Shown here in pieces: positions 6,327-7,597 of a DNA stretch of 7,597 nt. The notes under the pieces are model-generated. The model was given only the letters and a program-made list of their open reading frames with translations, was not told the DNA's origin and did not search any database. Made by a program: the position numbers and the translations under genes. How positions within the stretch are numbered: position 1 is the first letter of the stretch; each line of letters starts with the position of its first letter. The stretch is from a candidate division BRC1 bacterium ADurb.BinA292. Lineage in GTDB: Bacteria > Sumerlaeota > Sumerlaeia > MVZB01. The stretch is taken from the NCBI GenBank assembly GCA_002068205.1, contig MVZB01000158.1, positions 1 to 7,597 of the forward strand, written 5' to 3'.

Positions 6327-7597
6327 TCAAGGCTCGGACTCCCGGAACGCAATCCCCACCGTCACGATTTTTCCCGGTCCGACCTCCAGGCCGACTTTGC
6401 GCTGATCCGTGACCTCCAGCGGTGCGATCTCTTCCTCATTGAGCTGGAGCAGCGCGGCCCGCGCCAGCGGCTGATTGAACGTCCATTCCGCGCGATCCGC
6501 AGCCGGCGACGGATTGTAGATCCGCAGCACCAGATCCCAGCCTGATTGCGCGTCGTCGGGCGTCTTCATCGCCGCCGCGACGACCCGGTCCGACTTCAGT
6601 TCGTAGAAGCTCCGCGTCGGCGCGTGGCGCCCCCGGGCATGCGGGGCGGTTTGCAGCGAGCGCAGCGGGACCGTATAGAACTGGGCTTCGCGGTTCACAC
6701 CCCCCTGGCTCCAGTCCCCCGTATGCGGATAGAGCGAGTACTCGCAAACGTGCTCGCCCAGGCACTGCCCCCCCTTCTGGTTCGGGTCGACCGTGGGGGT
6801 GCGGAACTCGGTGCAGATTTTCATCGGCGCGGTGCGGAGCAGCGTCAGCGCGATCGTGCGCGAGGCGTCCTCGCTGACCTCGAATTCGGTCAGCCCGCGA
6901 TTGAGAATCGCCAGGCCCCCCTCGCCATCGCTCAGATCGACAAACGTATGTTGCGGCAGGGTTTTCATTCCCCCCGGGCCGACGCCGTTCACGTCGCGCG
7001 CCAGCGTGATCGGTCGCCGCAGGACCAGGAAGTGCCCTTCCGCGTCGGAGTGTTCGGCCTGGATCCAGGTCGGGATCAGCGCCCGGAGCCGATGGTCCTC
7101 GGCCTGATTGTTGAATCGCACCGTGACATCCACGCGCCGCTGCCCCGCCGCCAGGCTCACTTCCGTTTCGATCCGGAGGTCGATGCAGTCCGCGCCGCGC
7201 GCCCGTCTCGACCAGTCCGCCCGCGCCGGCACCCGCATCGTCGTCTCGATCGCGAACGTCGTCACCAGCGGCCCATCGCGCACCAAGCGAATCCGGTGCG
7301 GGAAGCCCCGGCTGGAAATCACTTCATCGTGATTCGGAACCGTCCGGTGCCAGTAGTCGCCCAGTTCTCCGCCATCCTCATAAGCGTTCAGGCCCCGGAA
7401 TGCACGGTTCGTAGTCTTGTCCAGCAGATCAAACGTCCCGTCGGATTGGAAGGTGACCTTAAGAAATTCGTTTTCCATCCCCATGCCGCCGTCGCACAGT
7501 TGCGACCCTTGGTCGATCCGTTCGTAGAGGAAATCCAGCGAGCGGTCCTGGCGCGACTCGGCAACGAGCCGGTAGACCTTGTACCCGCCGGCGGGAA
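6327..7597 (-). CDS. Alpha-mannosidase, GH38-type, C-terminal part (5'-partial)
   Basis: The frame is open from the stop at 6327 to the right window edge, so the N-terminal catalytic domain lies outside; 422 residues are visible. The first (PAGGYKVYRLV) and the segment MENEFLKVTFQSDGTFDLLD, followed by YEDGGELGDYW, match the beta-rich C-terminal region of GH38 mannosidases. The block GGQCLGEHVCEYSLYPHTGDW (about 6705-6767) and the later SFYELKSDRVVAAAMK and LRIYNPS are also typical. An internal ATG at 7484 could be mistaken for the start, but conserved family sequence continues upstream of it. GH38 enzymes release alpha-linked mannose from glycans or mannosylglycerate-like molecules; specificity cannot be judged without the catalytic half. 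No catalytic residues lie within the window. The gene runs against the other five, so it is a separate transcription unit, though it fits a carbohydrate-using region. Confidence 0.85.
   Translation of the reverse strand, partial: PAGGYKVYRLVAESRQDRSLDFLYERIDQGSQLCDGGMGMENEFLKVTFQSDGTFDLLDKTTNRAFRGLNAYEDGGELGDYWHRTVPNHDEVISSRGFPHRIRLVRDGPLVTTFAIETTMRVPARADWSRRARGADCIDLRIETEVSLAAGQRRVDVTVRFNNQAEDHRLRALIPTWIQAEHSDAEGHFLVLRRPITLARDVNGVGPGGMKTLPQHTFVDLSDGEGGLAILNRGLTEFEVSEDASRTIALTLLRTAPMKICTEFRTPTVDPNQKGGQCLGEHVCEYSLYPHTGDWSQGGVNREAQFYTVPLRSLQTAPHARGRHAPTRSFYELKSDRVVAAAMKTPDDAQSGWDLVLRIYNPSPAADRAEWTFNQPLARAALLQLNEEEIAPLEVTDQRKVGLEVGPGKIVTVGIAFRESEP

Noticed and set aside
6211..6405. Short + strand frame across the end of the GntR gene and the spacer
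   Set aside because: It overlaps both real genes, crosses the inverted repeats and has no recognisable domain.
6327..7484. The - strand mannosidase as a complete 385-residue protein starting at 7484
   Set aside because: The same frame stays open beyond 7484 to the window edge and encodes GH38-like sequence there (PAGGYKVYRLV), so the gene is cut by the window rather than short.

Overview
The window is high-GC bacterial DNA from an accessory, catabolic-looking region. It carries five genes on the + strand and one partial gene on the - strand. No rRNA, tRNA, CRISPR array, transposase or phage gene was seen. The mix (phytanoyl-CoA dioxygenase family protein, DapA-like aldolase, PdxA paralogue, FadR-type GntR regulator and GH38 mannosidase) is common in sugar-degrading environmental bacteria such as Planctomycetota and related lineages. 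The sequence alone does not fix the taxon, and this placement is inference. Two O2-dependent iron enzymes point to an aerobic or microaerobic lifestyle.

Layout. Positions 1-5228 form one tightly packed + strand transcription unit: (1) the C-terminal 220 residues of a PhyH-family dioxygenase, cut by the window edge; (2) a dihydrodipicolinate synthase / N-acetylneuraminate lyase-family protein, joined to it by a 4-base ATGA overlap; (3) a PdxA-family dehydrogenase with a GTG start 53 bases further on; (4) an 821-residue fusion whose start lies inside the end of the PdxA gene (38-base overlap). The fusion joins a membrane fatty-acid-desaturase-type di-iron domain, a rubredoxin and a complete rubredoxin reductase. 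A 260-base non-coding gap (5229-5488) follows. It holds a strong GC hairpin and then a locally AT-rich stretch with a possible promoter and an imperfect palindrome. Next is a FadR-subfamily GntR regulator (5489-6241). An 85-base spacer with paired inverted repeats separates it from a convergent gene on the - strand, the C-terminal part of a GH38-type alpha-mannosidase whose catalytic half lies beyond the window.

How the genes may work together (inference). The aldolase-family protein, the PdxA paralogue and the GntR/FCD regulator are a typical set for small organic acid or sugar-acid breakdown. The PhyH protein and the desaturase-type fusion could each hydroxylate or desaturate the substrate. 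The fusion carries its own electron chain from NAD(P)H through FAD and rubredoxin to the di-iron centre. The most interesting feature is this apparently self-sufficient three-part membrane oxygenase, translationally linked to a catabolic-type PdxA rather than to lipid or alkane genes.
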